A DNA stretch of 64,000 nucleotides from Kitasatospora gansuensis (GCF_014203705.1 NZ_JACHJR010000001.1:7812001-7876000), one strand, 5' to 3'; shown: positions 15,480 to 25,352, numbered from the stretch's first letter. Notes: generated by a model not told the origin, from the letters alone. Numbers and translations: made by a program.

Positions 15480-17816
15480 ATGGGAGAGCGACAGTTCGCG
15501 CCCTTCGCGCCGCAGCTTGTACTGGAGACGGACGGCGACTCGCAGGTGATGAGCCCGAGCCGCACGTACCACGTCGGACGGGACCCCACGGGCGAGATCG
15601 TGCTGACCGACCCCCGGGTCTCCTGGCACCATGCCGTCCTGCACGCCGACGGCGACCACTGGACGCTGGACGACACCGGGTCCACCAACGGCACCTGGGC
15701 GTACGGCCGCCGGGTCAGCCACCTCGACCTCGCCCCGGGCAGCACCGTCCGGTTCGGCAGCGCCGAGGACGGCCCGTACGCGACCCTCAGCGCGCTGCCC
15801 GAGGCCCCCGCCACCGCGCAGGCGCCCTCAGCGCTGACCGCCATCACCGGCTCCTACCGGCCGCCCACCCGGGTTCGCCCGCTGCCCGCCAAGGTGACCC
15901 GGATCGGCCGGGCCACCGACAACGACCTGGTGCTGGCCGACCTCTCGGTCTCCCGCCACCACGCCGAACTCCGGGCCCGCCCGGACGGCCGGTACGAGAT
16001 CACCGACCTGGACAGCCACAACGGCACGTACCTGAACGGCAGCCCGGTCAGCACCGCCCTGGTGGAGCCCGAGGACCTGGTCGGCATCGGCCACTCGATG
16101 CTCTGCCTGGTCGGCGACCAGCTGCAGGAGTTCGTCGACACCGGCGACATCGACCTGAACGTCGAGGGCCTGGTGGTCGAGGTCGGCGAGGGCAAGGTGC
16201 TGCTCGACCAGGTCACCTTCCCGGTCGGCCAGAAGTGCCTGCTGGCCGTCGCGGGCCCGAGCGGGGCCGGAAAGTCCACCCTGCTGAACGCCCTGACCGG
16301 CCTGCGCCCCGCCGACCACGGCACGGTGCGCTACGACGGCCGCGACCTCTACCGCGACTACGCCGAGCTGCGCCGACGGATCGGCCTGGTGCCGCAGGAC
16401 GACATCCTGCACACCCAGCTCACCGTCCGCCGCGCGCTGCGCTACGCCGCGGAACTGCGCTTCCCCGGCGACACCGAGCCCGCCGAACGGGCCGCCCGGG
16501 TCGAAGAGGTGATCACCGAACTCGGCCTGGAACAGCGCGCCGACCAGGTGATCTCCAGCCTCTCCGGCGGCCAGCGCAAGCGGGTCAGCGTCGCCCTGGA
16601 GCTGCTCACCAAACCCTCGCTGCTCTTCCTGGACGAGCCCACCTCCGGCCTGGACCCCGGGATGGACCGCTCGGTCATGCACATGCTGCGCGACCTGGCC
16701 GACGACGGACGCACCGTCATCGTGGTCACCCACAGCGTGCTCAGCCTCGACCTCTGCGACCGGCTGCTGCTGCTCGCCCCCGGCGGGAAGATCGCGTTCT
16801 ACGGACCACCCGGCGAGACCCTCGACTTCGTCGGCTTCGGCCAGTGGCCGGAGGCCTTCGAGGCGTTCGAGAACGACCGGGCCCGGGACTGGGCCGGCCA
16901 GTACCACGACTCGGACGCGCACCGCCGGTACATCGCCGACGCGATGGCCCGCCCGGCCCGCCCCGGGGCGGCCGCCGCACCCCCGGCGCCGGTCCGGCCG
17001 CCGCAGGGCTGGTGGTCCCAACTGGGCACCCTGGTCCGCCGCTACGCCACCGCACTGACCGCCGACCGGACCTTCCTGGCCGTCATGATCGCGCTGCCGT
17101 TCGTGATGGGCGCGATGGCCAGGGCGCTGGCCGGCAGCAAGCTGACCCAGGAGACCGCGCTCAACGGCCTGCTGATCCTGTGCGTCGGCGGCGTGCTCAC
17201 CGGCGCCGCCAACGCCGTCCGGGAGCTGGTCAAGGAACGCACCATCTACCAGCGCGAGAGAGCCGTCGGCCTGTCCAGATCCGCCTACCTCTGGTCGAAG
17301 ATCGTCGTCCTCGGCACCGTCACGGTCGCCCAGGCGGTGGTGCTCACCATGGTCGGCCTGGCCGGGGTGAAGCTCAGACCGCAGGGCGGCGGCGGGGTGG
17401 TGCTGCCACCGCTGCTGGAGATCACCATCGCGGTCGCGATGCTGTCCTTCACCGCGATGATGCTCGGCCTGCTGATCTCCGCCCTGGTGAAGAAGGAGGA
17501 GGTCACCATGCCGCTGCTGGTGCTGCTCGCCATCGTCCAGGTGGTGTTCTGCGGCGCGCTGCTCCAGCTGAACGGCGTCCCGGTGCTCAACCAGCTCTCC
17601 TATCTGATCCCGTCCCGCTGGGCCCTGGCGGCGATGGCCGCCAGCATCGACCTGCGCCAGGTGGTGCCCGGCAAGCTCACCCAGGACCCGCTGTTCGAGC
17701 ACAGCCTCGGCGTCTGGCTGCTCGACCTCGGCATGCTCGCGGCGCTCTCGCTGCTGTTCGGCCTGCTGGTCGCCCGGCTGCTGCGCCGGCACGAGCCGGC
17801 CGTGATGCGCGGGTAG
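15480..17816 (+). CDS. FHA-domain ABC transporter (ATPase-permease fusion)
   Basis: A 778-residue fusion. Two FHA phosphothreonine-binding domains come first (YHVGRD...DPRVSWHHA about 28-95, and VTRIGRATDND...SVSRHHAEL about 138-210). An ABCG-like ATPase follows, with Walker A GPSGAGKST (about 259), signature LSGGQRKRVS and Walker B LLFLDEPTSG. The C-terminus is an ABC2-type membrane domain of about six helices (530-770). ATG at 15480 has no ribosome site but TAGCAT lies 7 nt upstream, fitting a leaderless transcript. The kinase gene at 18328-19308 in the same operon may phosphorylate it or be sensed through FHA. It is divergent from the NRPS, so probably not part of that pathway. Confidence 0.93.
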   Translation: MGERQFAPFAPQLVLETDGDSQVMSPSRTYHVGRDPTGEIVLTDPRVSWHHAVLHADGDHWTLDDTGSTNGTWAYGRRVSHLDLAPGSTVRFGSAEDGPYATLSALPEAPATAQAPSALTAITGSYRPPTRVRPLPAKVTRIGRATDNDLVLADLSVSRHHAELRARPDGRYEITDLDSHNGTYLNGSPVSTALVEPEDLVGIGHSMLCLVGDQLQEFVDTGDIDLNVEGLVVEVGEGKVLLDQVTFPVGQKCLLAVAGPSGAGKSTLLNALTGLRPADHGTVRYDGRDLYRDYAELRRRIGLVPQDDILHTQLTVRRALRYAAELRFPGDTEPAERAARVEEVITELGLEQRADQVISSLSGGQRKRVSVALELLTKPSLLFLDEPTSGLDPGMDRSVMHMLRDLADDGRTVIVVTHSVLSLDLCDRLLLLAPGGKIAFYGPPGETLDFVGFGQWPEAFEAFENDRARDWAGQYHDSDAHRRYIADAMARPARPGAAAAPPAPVRPPQGWWSQLGTLVRRYATALTADRTFLAVMIALPFVMGAMARALAGSKLTQETALNGLLILCVGGVLTGAANAVRELVKERTIYQRERAVGLSRSAYLWSKIVVLGTVTVAQAVVLTMVGLAGVKLRPQGGGGVVLPPLLEITIAVAMLSFTAMMLGLLISALVKKEEVTMPLLVLLAIVQVVFCGALLQLNGVPVLNQLSYLIPSRWALAAMAASIDLRQVVPGKLTQDPLFEHSLGVWLLDLGMLAALSLLFGLLVARLLRRHEPAVMRG

Positions 17817-17821
17817 CGGCG

Positions 17822-18331
17822 ATGACCAGCCCGTACGAGTTCCGGCCCACGCACGTCGTGCCCGAGAGCGGGCTGCCGACCTGGGAGAGCCCCGACCCGG
17901 CCCGGCAGTCCGCCCGGCTGGACCCGCTGCTGCCGGTGATGCTGACCGAGACCAGCGGCGACTGGGCCCGGGTGGTCTGCTCCAACGCCTGGTCCGCCTG
18001 GGTGGACGGCCGGCTGCTGATCACCCTGCCGCACCGCCCGCCCGGCACCGCCCAGCCGCTGGCCACCACCACCGACCCGCGCGCGCTGCTCGCCGCGCTG
18101 GAGTCCGCGCTCGGCGCCTACCGGCAGCTGGTCGAGCAGTACGCCGACGGGCGGCTCGACCTGGAGGCGTTCCGCAGCCGCAGCGCGGGCCTGCGGATCG
18201 GCGCGGTGATCGACGGCCCGGCCGCCTGGCTGCTCGACCTCGACCGGGGCCGCTGGTACTACTGTGAAGGCGCCCAGCTGCAGACCTACGCCACGGTCGA
18301 GCCCGCCGACACCGGGCGGGGCCCGACGTGA
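17822..18331 (+). CDS. Small conserved protein between FHA-ABC and kinase
   Basis: A 169-residue soluble protein without a signal peptide. Residues about 30-75 (RLDPLLPVMLTETSGDWARVVCSNAWSAWVDG) look like an SH3b-type beta module, and the rest is alpha/beta with an Arg-rich helix. It starts 6 bp after the ABC stop and its own stop overlaps the kinase start (GTGA), so all three are co-expressed. It could be a scaffold or kinase substrate; there is no direct functional motif. Confidence 0.78.
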   Translation: MTSPYEFRPTHVVPESGLPTWESPDPARQSARLDPLLPVMLTETSGDWARVVCSNAWSAWVDGRLLITLPHRPPGTAQPLATTTDPRALLAALESALGAYRQLVEQYADGRLDLEAFRSRSAGLRIGAVIDGPAAWLLDLDRGRWYYCEGAQLQTYATVEPADTGRGPT

Positions 18332-19308
18332 ACTCCACCGCACCGTCCGACCTGACCGGGCGTCAGCTCGGCGGCTACCTGCTGGGCAAGGTGATCGGGC
18401 GCGGCGGGATGGCCGTGGTGCACCAGGCGGAGGACCTGCGGCTGGGCCGGATCGTCGCGGTCAAGCTGCTCGCCCCCGAGTTGGCCCGCAACGACGTCTT
18501 CCGGCAGCGGTTCGCCCGCGAGTCCAAGATCGCCGCCGCGATCGACCACCCGCACATCGTCCCGGTCTACGAGGCCGGGGAGGCCGAGGGCGTGCTCTAC
18601 ATCGCGATGCGCTACGTCCAGGGCCGGGACCTGCGCGCCCTGCTCGACCGGCAGGGCCCGCTGACCGTCCGCCAGACCGTCCGGATCACCGCCCAGGTGG
18701 CCTCCGCGCTGGACGCCGCGCACGCCCACGACCTGGTCCACCGGGACGTCAAACCCGGCAACATCCTGGTCGCCGAGGGCACCGACAGCGACCACCCCGA
18801 GCACGTCTACCTGACCGACTTCGGCCTGACCAAGAAGTCGCTCTCGCTGACCGGCCTGACCACCGTCGGCCAGTTCGTCGGCACCCTCGACTACGTCGCC
18901 CCCGAGCAGATCTCCGGCAAACCGGTGGACGGCCGCTGCGACGTCTACAGCCTCGCCTGCGTGGTGTACGAGGAACTCACCGGCGCACCCCCCTTCCGCC
19001 GCGACGACGACCTGGCGCTGCTCTGGGCCCACCTGAACGACCCGGTGCCACCCGTCACCGCGCTGCGCCCCGACCTGCCCGGCGCCGTCGACGAGGTGCT
19101 GGCCAAGGCACTCGCCAAGACCCCGGAACAGCGCTTCGACAGCTGCCTGGCACTGGTGGCCGCCCTGCGCGCGGCGGGCGAGGACGCGGCCGGGTCCCCG
19201 GCGGCCGTGCCGACCCCGACCGAGGTGGTCCCGGTGGTGTCGCTGCCCGAACCGGTGCCCGCGCCGCCCGCCTGGGCCTGGCCGGTCTTCGAGGCGGGCG
19301 GGCGCTGA
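18328..19308 (+). CDS. PknB-type Ser/Thr protein kinase (soluble)
   Basis: A 326-residue Hanks-type kinase. The Gly loop is GRGGMAVV, the ATP-anchoring Lys sits in VAVKLL, the catalytic loop is HRDVKPGN, then DFG and a Thr-rich activation loop (LSLTGLTTVGQFVGT) before APEQ. The kinase domain fills about residues 15-280 and a short Pro-rich tail follows; there is no transmembrane helix or PASTA repeat. The GTG at 18328 overlaps the previous stop. Coupling to an FHA-ABC transporter makes phospho-dependent control of transport the obvious hypothesis. Confidence 0.95.
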   Translation: MNSTAPSDLTGRQLGGYLLGKVIGRGGMAVVHQAEDLRLGRIVAVKLLAPELARNDVFRQRFARESKIAAAIDHPHIVPVYEAGEAEGVLYIAMRYVQGRDLRALLDRQGPLTVRQTVRITAQVASALDAAHAHDLVHRDVKPGNILVAEGTDSDHPEHVYLTDFGLTKKSLSLTGLTTVGQFVGTLDYVAPEQISGKPVDGRCDVYSLACVVYEELTGAPPFRRDDDLALLWAHLNDPVPPVTALRPDLPGAVDEVLAKALAKTPEQRFDSCLALVAALRAAGEDAAGSPAAVPTPTEVVPVVSLPEPVPAPPAWAWPVFEAGGR

Positions 19309-19315
19309 CCGAGCC

Positions 19316-20962
19316 TCACTGTGGCGCTGCCGCGAGGGCCGCCAGGTAGTCGGCCAGGGCGGTTGCGGTACCGGCGAGCGGGAAGCGGGCGCCGAGTTGC
19401 CCGTCCGGCCGGATGACCAGGCCGGTCGGGCCGTCGGGGCGGTAGAGCCGGGCGAACTCCCCGGCGGCGTCGCGGTAGTGGGGGACGGGCAGGGCCCCGG
19501 GCACGAGCGGTGCGGCCTCCCGGGCGAGGACGGCGACGGCCGGTGCACGGGCGCCGGAATCCGGCATCCCGACGACCGCTTCGGCGGCCTCGGCCAGGCC
19601 GTCGGCGTCGGCCGCGTACAGGAGCACCAGGTGCCCCGGGCGGCCGCGCAGGATGTCCAGCAGGCGCAGCGGGTACGCGGCCGGCGGAGTGGTCAGGCCG
19701 GCGCAGTCCGGGGCCCGGTCGCCGGGCTGGGGTGCGTCGGCGGGGCCGTGCGGGCGGCCGGCGAGCGGGCCGTCCCGGTAACTGACGAGGAGTTGGGCCT
19801 CGCGGAGCAGCAGGGTCCGTGGGTCGGCGCGGTCGGCGTCGAGGCCCTGGGTGGCGTGGCGCACGGTCCGGCCCACCACCTCCTCGCCGACGGGGCGACG
19901 CTCGGCTTCGTAGCTGCTGAGCAGCGCGGGCCCGGCCTGCCCGTGGACCACCAAGGCGAGCTTCCAGGCCAGGTTGCAGGCGTCCTGGATGCCGGTGTTC
20001 ATGCCCTGGGCACCGGTGGGCGGGTGGATGTGGGCGGCGTCGCCCGCGACGAAGACTCGGCCGTCGCCGTAGCGGCCGACGATCCGGTGGCTGATCCGGA
20101 AGACCGAGGACCACCGCAGTCGGGACAGGACCGCCGGGCGGGGCGCGAGCCGGTCCACCACGGTCTGGATGTCGGCCAGCTCCGGCACGCGGCCGCCCTC
20201 CAGGCCGTGCGCCACACCGTCCGTCCGGTCCGCGCCGGACGTGGAGAGTCCGGGCGGGACCAGCATCGACATCCGGTAGCGGCCCGCGCCGGGCAGCGGG
20301 ATGCAGACCAGCAGGTCGTCGGTGGAGCCGTCCTCGGCGCGATGGCTGGACCGGACGCCGTACCCGGGCGGCAGGTCCCAGTCGGCCTCGACGTCGGCCA
20401 GCATGTACTCCTCGGGGAAGGCCGCGCCCTCGAAGGTGAGGCCCAGCCCCTTGCGGACGGTGCTGTGGGCCCCGTCGCAGCCGATCAGATAGCCGACCCG
20501 GACCTCCTCCTCCGCCCCGGCGGCGGTGCGCAGCACCGCGGTGACCCCGTCGTCGTCCTGAGTGAAGGTCAGCAGCTCGGTGCCGCGTTCGACGGCCGTA
20601 CCGAGGCCCGCGACGTGATCCTCGAGCAGGCGCTCGGTCTCGTACTGCGGCAGCGCGGCGAATCCGTACGGCACCTCGGGCGGCAGCGTGAGTTCGAGCC
20701 GCCCCTGCTCCCGGCCGTTGACGAAACCCAGCTGGCCACGCAGCGGGACGGCGGCCTCCAGGACTGCTCCGGCCAGACCCATCCGGTCCCAGATCTCCAG
20801 GGTGCGCGGCTGGATGCCGACCGCCTTCGCGTACGGGAGCCGGGCCGGCAGCCGGTCCACGAGACGGCAGCGCACGCCTCGGCGCCGGAGCTCGGCGGCC
20901 GCGCTCAGTCCGACCGGACCGGCGCCCACGATCAACACGTCCGGCCTGCGGGTGTGCGCCAC
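19316..20962 (-). CDS. FAD-dependent aromatic-ring hydroxylase
   Basis: A 548-residue class A flavoprotein monooxygenase (PHBH/PgaE-like). The ADP-binding GAGPVGLSAAAELRRRG is at residues about 11-27, the DG motif reads YLIGCDGAHSTVRK, and the GD motif is RVFVAGDAAHIHPPTGAQGMN (near 305). The C-terminal 130 residues form the thioredoxin-like domain of polyketide- and phenol-hydroxylases. GTG at 20962 follows GAGGAGG by 5 nt. Typical reactions are NAD(P)H- and O2-dependent hydroxylation of an aromatic polyketide or phenol, including tetracycline- or rifampicin-type inactivation. It lies 7 bp tail to tail with the kinase gene and downstream of the AfsR-type regulator on the same strand. Confidence 0.92.
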   Translation of the reverse strand: MAHTRRPDVLIVGAGPVGLSAAAELRRRGVRCRLVDRLPARLPYAKAVGIQPRTLEIWDRMGLAGAVLEAAVPLRGQLGFVNGREQGRLELTLPPEVPYGFAALPQYETERLLEDHVAGLGTAVERGTELLTFTQDDDGVTAVLRTAAGAEEEVRVGYLIGCDGAHSTVRKGLGLTFEGAAFPEEYMLADVEADWDLPPGYGVRSSHRAEDGSTDDLLVCIPLPGAGRYRMSMLVPPGLSTSGADRTDGVAHGLEGGRVPELADIQTVVDRLAPRPAVLSRLRWSSVFRISHRIVGRYGDGRVFVAGDAAHIHPPTGAQGMNTGIQDACNLAWKLALVVHGQAGPALLSSYEAERRPVGEEVVGRTVRHATQGLDADRADPRTLLLREAQLLVSYRDGPLAGRPHGPADAPQPGDRAPDCAGLTTPPAAYPLRLLDILRGRPGHLVLLYAADADGLAEAAEAVVGMPDSGARAPAVAVLAREAAPLVPGALPVPHYRDAAGEFARLYRPDGPTGLVIRPDGQLGARFPLAGTATALADYLAALAAAPQ

Positions 20963-21033
20963 GGGTACCTCCTCGGGCTTCCCCCGACTCCATCCTCTGC
21001 GCTGCCGCCCGGTCCGGCCTCCGGCCGGCGCGA

Positions 21034-23979
21034 TCATGGCGGGCGGTCGAGGGCGTGGCGCAGCGCTTCGATGCGGGTGAGGAGGGGGCGGGTGCCCATC
21101 CGGCGGCAGGCGTCGGCGGCCTCGTCGAGGAGGGAGGCGGCGGCGGTGCGGTCGCCGGAGGCCGCCAGGGCCTCGGCGAGCGGGAGGGCGGCGAGGACCG
21201 AGACCACGGTGTGGCGGGAGCGGCGGCCCAGGTCGGCGGCTGCTCGCAGGTGGTCCAAGGCCACCGTCCGGTCGCCCCGGGCGAGGGCGATCCGGCCGAG
21301 GCCGATCCGGGCGCCGCTCTGGCCGGCCAGGTCGTCGGTGGCGGCGGTGTGGGCCAGCACCTCGGCGAAGCCGGCTTCGGCCTCAGCCGGCCGGCCCAGC
21401 GAGTGGTGGGCCTCGGCGATCCAGCGGACCAGGCAGATCCGGGGCCACTGCGCCCCGGTCCGTCCCGCCACCGCGAGGGCCTCCCGCAGGACGGCCAGCG
21501 CCTGCTCGGTCCGGCCCTCGGCGAGCAGCAGCTGCCCGATCCCGCGCAGCGACTGGGCCTCCCCGTAGGCGTCGCCAGCGGTGCGGAAGGCGGCGGCGTC
21601 CCGGCGGCAGCGCCGTAGGGCCTCGGCGGGCCGGCCCTGCATCCGGTCCAGGTAGGAGAGCACCCAGGAGGCGTACGCCGCGCCGTGCGGGTCACCGAGC
21701 TCGTCGAAGATCCGTTCGGCCAGGTCCAGGGAGTCGCGGGCCCGCTGCCACTGCTCGTGGGTGGCGAGCTGCCGGCCCAGGCCGACCAGCAGGACGGCCT
21801 CGCCGGTACGGTCGCCGTGCGCCCGGGCGGTGGCCAGCGCGAGTTCCTGGACCGCGCGCCAGCCGTCCAGGTCGCTGCGCAGGTCGAAGACGTACTCGCC
21901 GGTGGCGGCCAGCTCCCAGCAGGCGGCCGCTGCCCCGGCCGGCCGCTCGGGGCCCGGCCGGGCGGCCTGCCGGACGGTGGCGACCAGGGCCTCCTGCTCG
22001 GATCGCAGCCAGCCGACCGGATCGCGGCGGACGGGCCCGGCGAGGGCGTCGTCCGGCAGCCAGTCGGGGGTCCGGTGCGGCAGGCCGGGGTAGTCGACGC
22101 CCTGGTGGGCGCGGCGGCCGGTGCGGGCCAGGGTGACCCAGCTGCGCAGCACCCGGCCGAGGACGGCGGCCCGCATTTCGGGCGGGTCCTCGACGGCGGC
22201 CCGCTCCCGGGCGAAGGCGCGGACCAGATCGTGCAGCCGGTAGCGGGCCTGGCCGGCGAGGTCGCGCCCGGCCGGTTCGAGCAAGTGGTCGGCGACCAGC
22301 AGATCGAGCAGCCGGTCGGTGGCCCCGCCCGGCAGGCCGAGTACGGCGGCGGCGGTCCAGGCGGCGCTCACCGGGGCGTCCAGCAGGGCGAGGCCGCGCA
22401 GCAGCGCCCGGGCGGGGGCGGGCAGCGCCCGGTAGGAGAGCGAGAGCCCGGCCCGGACGCCGACGCCGCCGTGGCTCAGCTCCTCCAGGCGGTCCCGCTC
22501 GTCGGTGAGCCGGGCCACCAGGTCGGCGAGGCTGCGGTCCGGATGGGCGGCGAGCTTGGCCGCCGTCACCCGCAGGGCCAGCGGCAGGTGCCCGCAGAGC
22601 CCGGCCAGGCGCCGGGCGTCCTGCGGGGCCCCGGTGACCCGGGGGCTCCCGGCGACCCGGGCCAGCAGGTCCAGCGCGGCGGGCTCGTCCAGGACGGCCA
22701 GCGGCAGCACCAGGCGGTGGTCGTGGCCGGTCAGCCGACGGCGGCTGGTGACCAGTACGGCGCAGCCCGGGGTGCCCGGCAGCAGCGGGGCGAGCTGGGC
22801 CTCGTCGGCGGCGTTGTCGAGCACCACCAGCACCCGCCGCCCGGCCAGCAGCGTCCGGTACGCGGCCGCGCGCTCCGCCGTCCCGGAGGGCAGCGACCGG
22901 CCGTCGACCCCCAGCGCCCGCAGGAAGCCGCCCAGCACCTCGCCGGGGCGGGCCGGACGGGACCCCGCGCCGCGCAGGTCGGCGAACAGCCGGCCGTCGG
23001 GGAAGCGGGCGGTCAGCCGGTGTGCGGCGTGCAGGGCGAGCGCGGTCTTGCCGACCCCGGCCTGACCGGTCACCAGAGCGCTGGGCACCGTCGCGGACGG
23101 GCTGCCCAAGGCCCGTACCAGCTCCGCCAGTTCGGCCGAGCGGTCGACGAACACGGCGGAGGCGGGCGGCAGTTGGGAGGGCACCGGCGGATCCACCGAA
23201 GGTGGCTGCCGGGGCAACGCCACGACGGTGCCGGGCAGCAGGGCGGGATCGTCCGCCAGCACCGCCCGGTGCAGCCGGACCAGGCCGGGCCCCGGGTCGA
23301 GTCCGGCCTGCTCGGCGAGGGCCTGCCGGGCCCGGGTGAAGACCGCCAGCGCCTCCGGCCTCCGGCCGGCACGGTAGAGGGCGAGCAGGTGCAGCTCGGC
23401 GAAGCGTTCCCGGAGCGGGTGCTCGACGGCCAGCCGGGCCAACTCGCCGCCCAGGGCGTCGTGCAGGCCGAGTGCCGACTCCGCCTCGGCGAGCTGTTCC
23501 AGGCAGTCCAGCCGCTGTTCCTCCAGGGCCGCCGCCTCGGGGCGGAACACCGGCCCGTCCAGCCCGCCGAGGGCCGGGCCGCGCCAGAGGGCGAGCGCCT
23601 CGCGCAGGTGGTCCGCGGCGGCCCGGTGGCGGCGGGCGGCGGACTCCTGTCCGGCCTTCGCCTGCAGGGCCGTGAACCGCGCCCGGTCCAGCCGCCCCGG
23701 TCCCACCGACAGTTGCAGCCCGGAATCCTGACGGACCATCAGCACCGAGCCGTCGACCGCGAAGGTGCGGCGCAGCCCGGCCGCCACGTTGAGCAGCTGC
23801 TCCCGCGCGGTGGCGGGCGGGTCCGCCCAGACGGCCGCCGCCAGCCGGGCCAGCCCGACCGTGCGTCCCTCCGCCAGCAGGAGCGCCATCAGCACCCGGC
23901 GGTCCCTGGGCCCGCCCACCGGCACCGGAGCGCCCAGGGCGTCCCGTACCAGCAGCGGACCGAGGATCCCGAACTCCAC
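21034..23979 (-). CDS. AfsR/SARP-family regulator (HTH-BTAD-NB-ARC-TPR)
   Basis: A 981-residue regulator. The OmpR-type winged helix covers residues 1-90 (MEFGILGPLLV...LLNVAAGLRRTF), the BTAD about 95-250, an NB-ARC ATPase follows (Walker A TGQAGVGKTALA near 308, then VLVVLDNAADEAQLAPLLPG), and TPR repeats fill about 680-981. This is the AfsR layout, in which nucleotide and signal binding relieve inhibition of the SARP DNA-binding part. GTG at 23979 follows AGGAGG. It is divergent from a secreted esterase gene and upstream of the FAD hydroxylase, which may be its target. Confidence 0.95.
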   Translation of the reverse strand: MEFGILGPLLVRDALGAPVPVGGPRDRRVLMALLLAEGRTVGLARLAAAVWADPPATAREQLLNVAAGLRRTFAVDGSVLMVRQDSGLQLSVGPGRLDRARFTALQAKAGQESAARRHRAAADHLREALALWRGPALGGLDGPVFRPEAAALEEQRLDCLEQLAEAESALGLHDALGGELARLAVEHPLRERFAELHLLALYRAGRRPEALAVFTRARQALAEQAGLDPGPGLVRLHRAVLADDPALLPGTVVALPRQPPSVDPPVPSQLPPASAVFVDRSAELAELVRALGSPSATVPSALVTGQAGVGKTALALHAAHRLTARFPDGRLFADLRGAGSRPARPGEVLGGFLRALGVDGRSLPSGTAERAAAYRTLLAGRRVLVVLDNAADEAQLAPLLPGTPGCAVLVTSRRRLTGHDHRLVLPLAVLDEPAALDLLARVAGSPRVTGAPQDARRLAGLCGHLPLALRVTAAKLAAHPDRSLADLVARLTDERDRLEELSHGGVGVRAGLSLSYRALPAPARALLRGLALLDAPVSAAWTAAAVLGLPGGATDRLLDLLVADHLLEPAGRDLAGQARYRLHDLVRAFARERAAVEDPPEMRAAVLGRVLRSWVTLARTGRRAHQGVDYPGLPHRTPDWLPDDALAGPVRRDPVGWLRSEQEALVATVRQAARPGPERPAGAAAACWELAATGEYVFDLRSDLDGWRAVQELALATARAHGDRTGEAVLLVGLGRQLATHEQWQRARDSLDLAERIFDELGDPHGAAYASWVLSYLDRMQGRPAEALRRCRRDAAAFRTAGDAYGEAQSLRGIGQLLLAEGRTEQALAVLREALAVAGRTGAQWPRICLVRWIAEAHHSLGRPAEAEAGFAEVLAHTAATDDLAGQSGARIGLGRIALARGDRTVALDHLRAAADLGRRSRHTVVSVLAALPLAEALAASGDRTAAASLLDEAADACRRMGTRPLLTRIEALRHALDRPP

Positions 23980-24158
23980 CCCGCCACCTCCTCCCCGGGA
24001 CACCCCCGTCCACCCGGTGGCCGACCGATGGGGAACCGGTGGGCGGTGATCGTAGCGTGAATGCCGACCGCCGGGCAGGGCCCCCACCGGCCCGTTCCGG
24101 TACGGCCGTTGACTGCCCGGCGGCCCCCACTCACCCTCGTCCGACAGGAGACACCCCC

Positions 24159-25337
24159 ATGCGCACCGCTGCCACCAGAGGCGCCGCGCTGCTCACCGGC
24201 GCGCTGCTCACCCTCGCCGCCGCAGTCGGCGGATCCGTGCCCGCAGTCGCCGCACCGCTGCCCGCCGCCGCGCTCGCCCCGCCGACCGGACCGACCGTCG
24301 CGGTCGCCCTCGGCGACAGCTTCATCTCCGGGGAAGGCGGCCGCTGGCTCGGCAACAGCGCCCGCTACCAGACCGACCGCAACGGCACCGACCGGGCCTG
24401 GACCGGCAGCGGCTACGACCCGTCGCGGGTCTACGGCAGCACCGCCGCCGTCGAGGGCTGCCACCGTTCGGACGTCTCCGAACTCGCCACCGCCGCCCTG
24501 CCGGTGGCCGAACGGGTCAACCTGGCCTGCTCCGGCGCCGAGACCAGGCACGTACTGAGCACCGCCGCCGGTGGTGAACAACTCAACGGCGAGGCACCGC
24601 AGTTGGACCGGCTCGGGCAGATCGCCCGGACCAAGCGGGTCTCGCTGGTGGTGCTCTCGCTCGGCGGCAACGACATCGGGTTCGGCGGGATCATCGGGGA
24701 GTGCGCCTACGACTGGGCGTTCAGCCGGCTCTGCTCCCGGGAACAGGGGGCGATCGTCGACCGGAAGCTGCCCCAGGTGCGGGCCGCGATCAGCGCGGTG
24801 GTGGACGATCTGCGGGCCACCATGACCGCGGCCGGGTACCGGACCGGCGACTACCGGCTGGTCCTGCAGTCCTATCCCTCGCCGATCCCCGGCGGTGAGG
24901 AGTTCCGGCTGCGCGAGGGCGACTCCAATCGGCTCAACCGGGACGGCTGCCCGTTCAACAACCGGGACGCCGACTGGGCCCGCTACACCCTCGTCCCCCA
25001 ACTCTCCGAGCTGGTCGGGTCGGTGGCCGCCGCCAAGGGTGCCGACTTCCTCGATCTGCAGGACATGCTGGCCGGCCACGAGGTCTGCTCGCTCGGCACC
25101 GCCCAGGTCGGCCAGGCCGGGCCCGACCCCCGCAAGCACGAGTGGGCGCGCTTCCTGGACTACGCCAACACCCAGGGCACCCTGGAGGAGTCCATGCACC
25201 CCAACGCGTACGGCCAGCGGGCGCTCGGCACCTGCCTGGGCCTGATCACCGCCCGCCCCGGCCGGTGGAGCTGCGTCTCCGACTATCTCGGGGACGACAC
25301 CCCGACCGCGATGCGGCTGGTCCCCACCACCGGGTGA
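24159..25337 (+). CDS. Secreted SGNH/GDSL hydrolase
   Basis: A 392-residue exported esterase or lipase. An N-terminal signal peptide ends near AAPLPAAA (about residue 35). Block I is GDSFISGEG with the nucleophile Ser, the oxyanion Gly and Asn are in LGGNDIGFGG, and the C-terminal MHPNAYGQ holds the catalytic His. Several Cys pairs suggest disulfides outside the cell. The fold family is the Streptomyces lipase/phospholipase type. ATG at 24159 has AGGAGA upstream. It is divergent from the AfsR-type regulator and followed 16 bp downstream by a strong terminator. Confidence 0.93.
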   Translation: MRTAATRGAALLTGALLTLAAAVGGSVPAVAAPLPAAALAPPTGPTVAVALGDSFISGEGGRWLGNSARYQTDRNGTDRAWTGSGYDPSRVYGSTAAVEGCHRSDVSELATAALPVAERVNLACSGAETRHVLSTAAGGEQLNGEAPQLDRLGQIARTKRVSLVVLSLGGNDIGFGGIIGECAYDWAFSRLCSREQGAIVDRKLPQVRAAISAVVDDLRATMTAAGYRTGDYRLVLQSYPSPIPGGEEFRLREGDSNRLNRDGCPFNNRDADWARYTLVPQLSELVGSVAAAKGADFLDLQDMLAGHEVCSLGTAQVGQAGPDPRKHEWARFLDYANTQGTLEESMHPNAYGQRALGTCLGLITARPGRWSCVSDYLGDDTPTAMRLVPTTG

Positions 25338-25352
25338 GCCGACGGGCCGTCA

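Noticed and set aside
11047..15549. A 1500-codon open frame on the + strand opposite the NRPS
   Set aside because: It is the antisense shadow of a GC-rich gene: composition is Gly/Arg/Gln/Val-rich with no domain, while the - strand has every NRPS motif.
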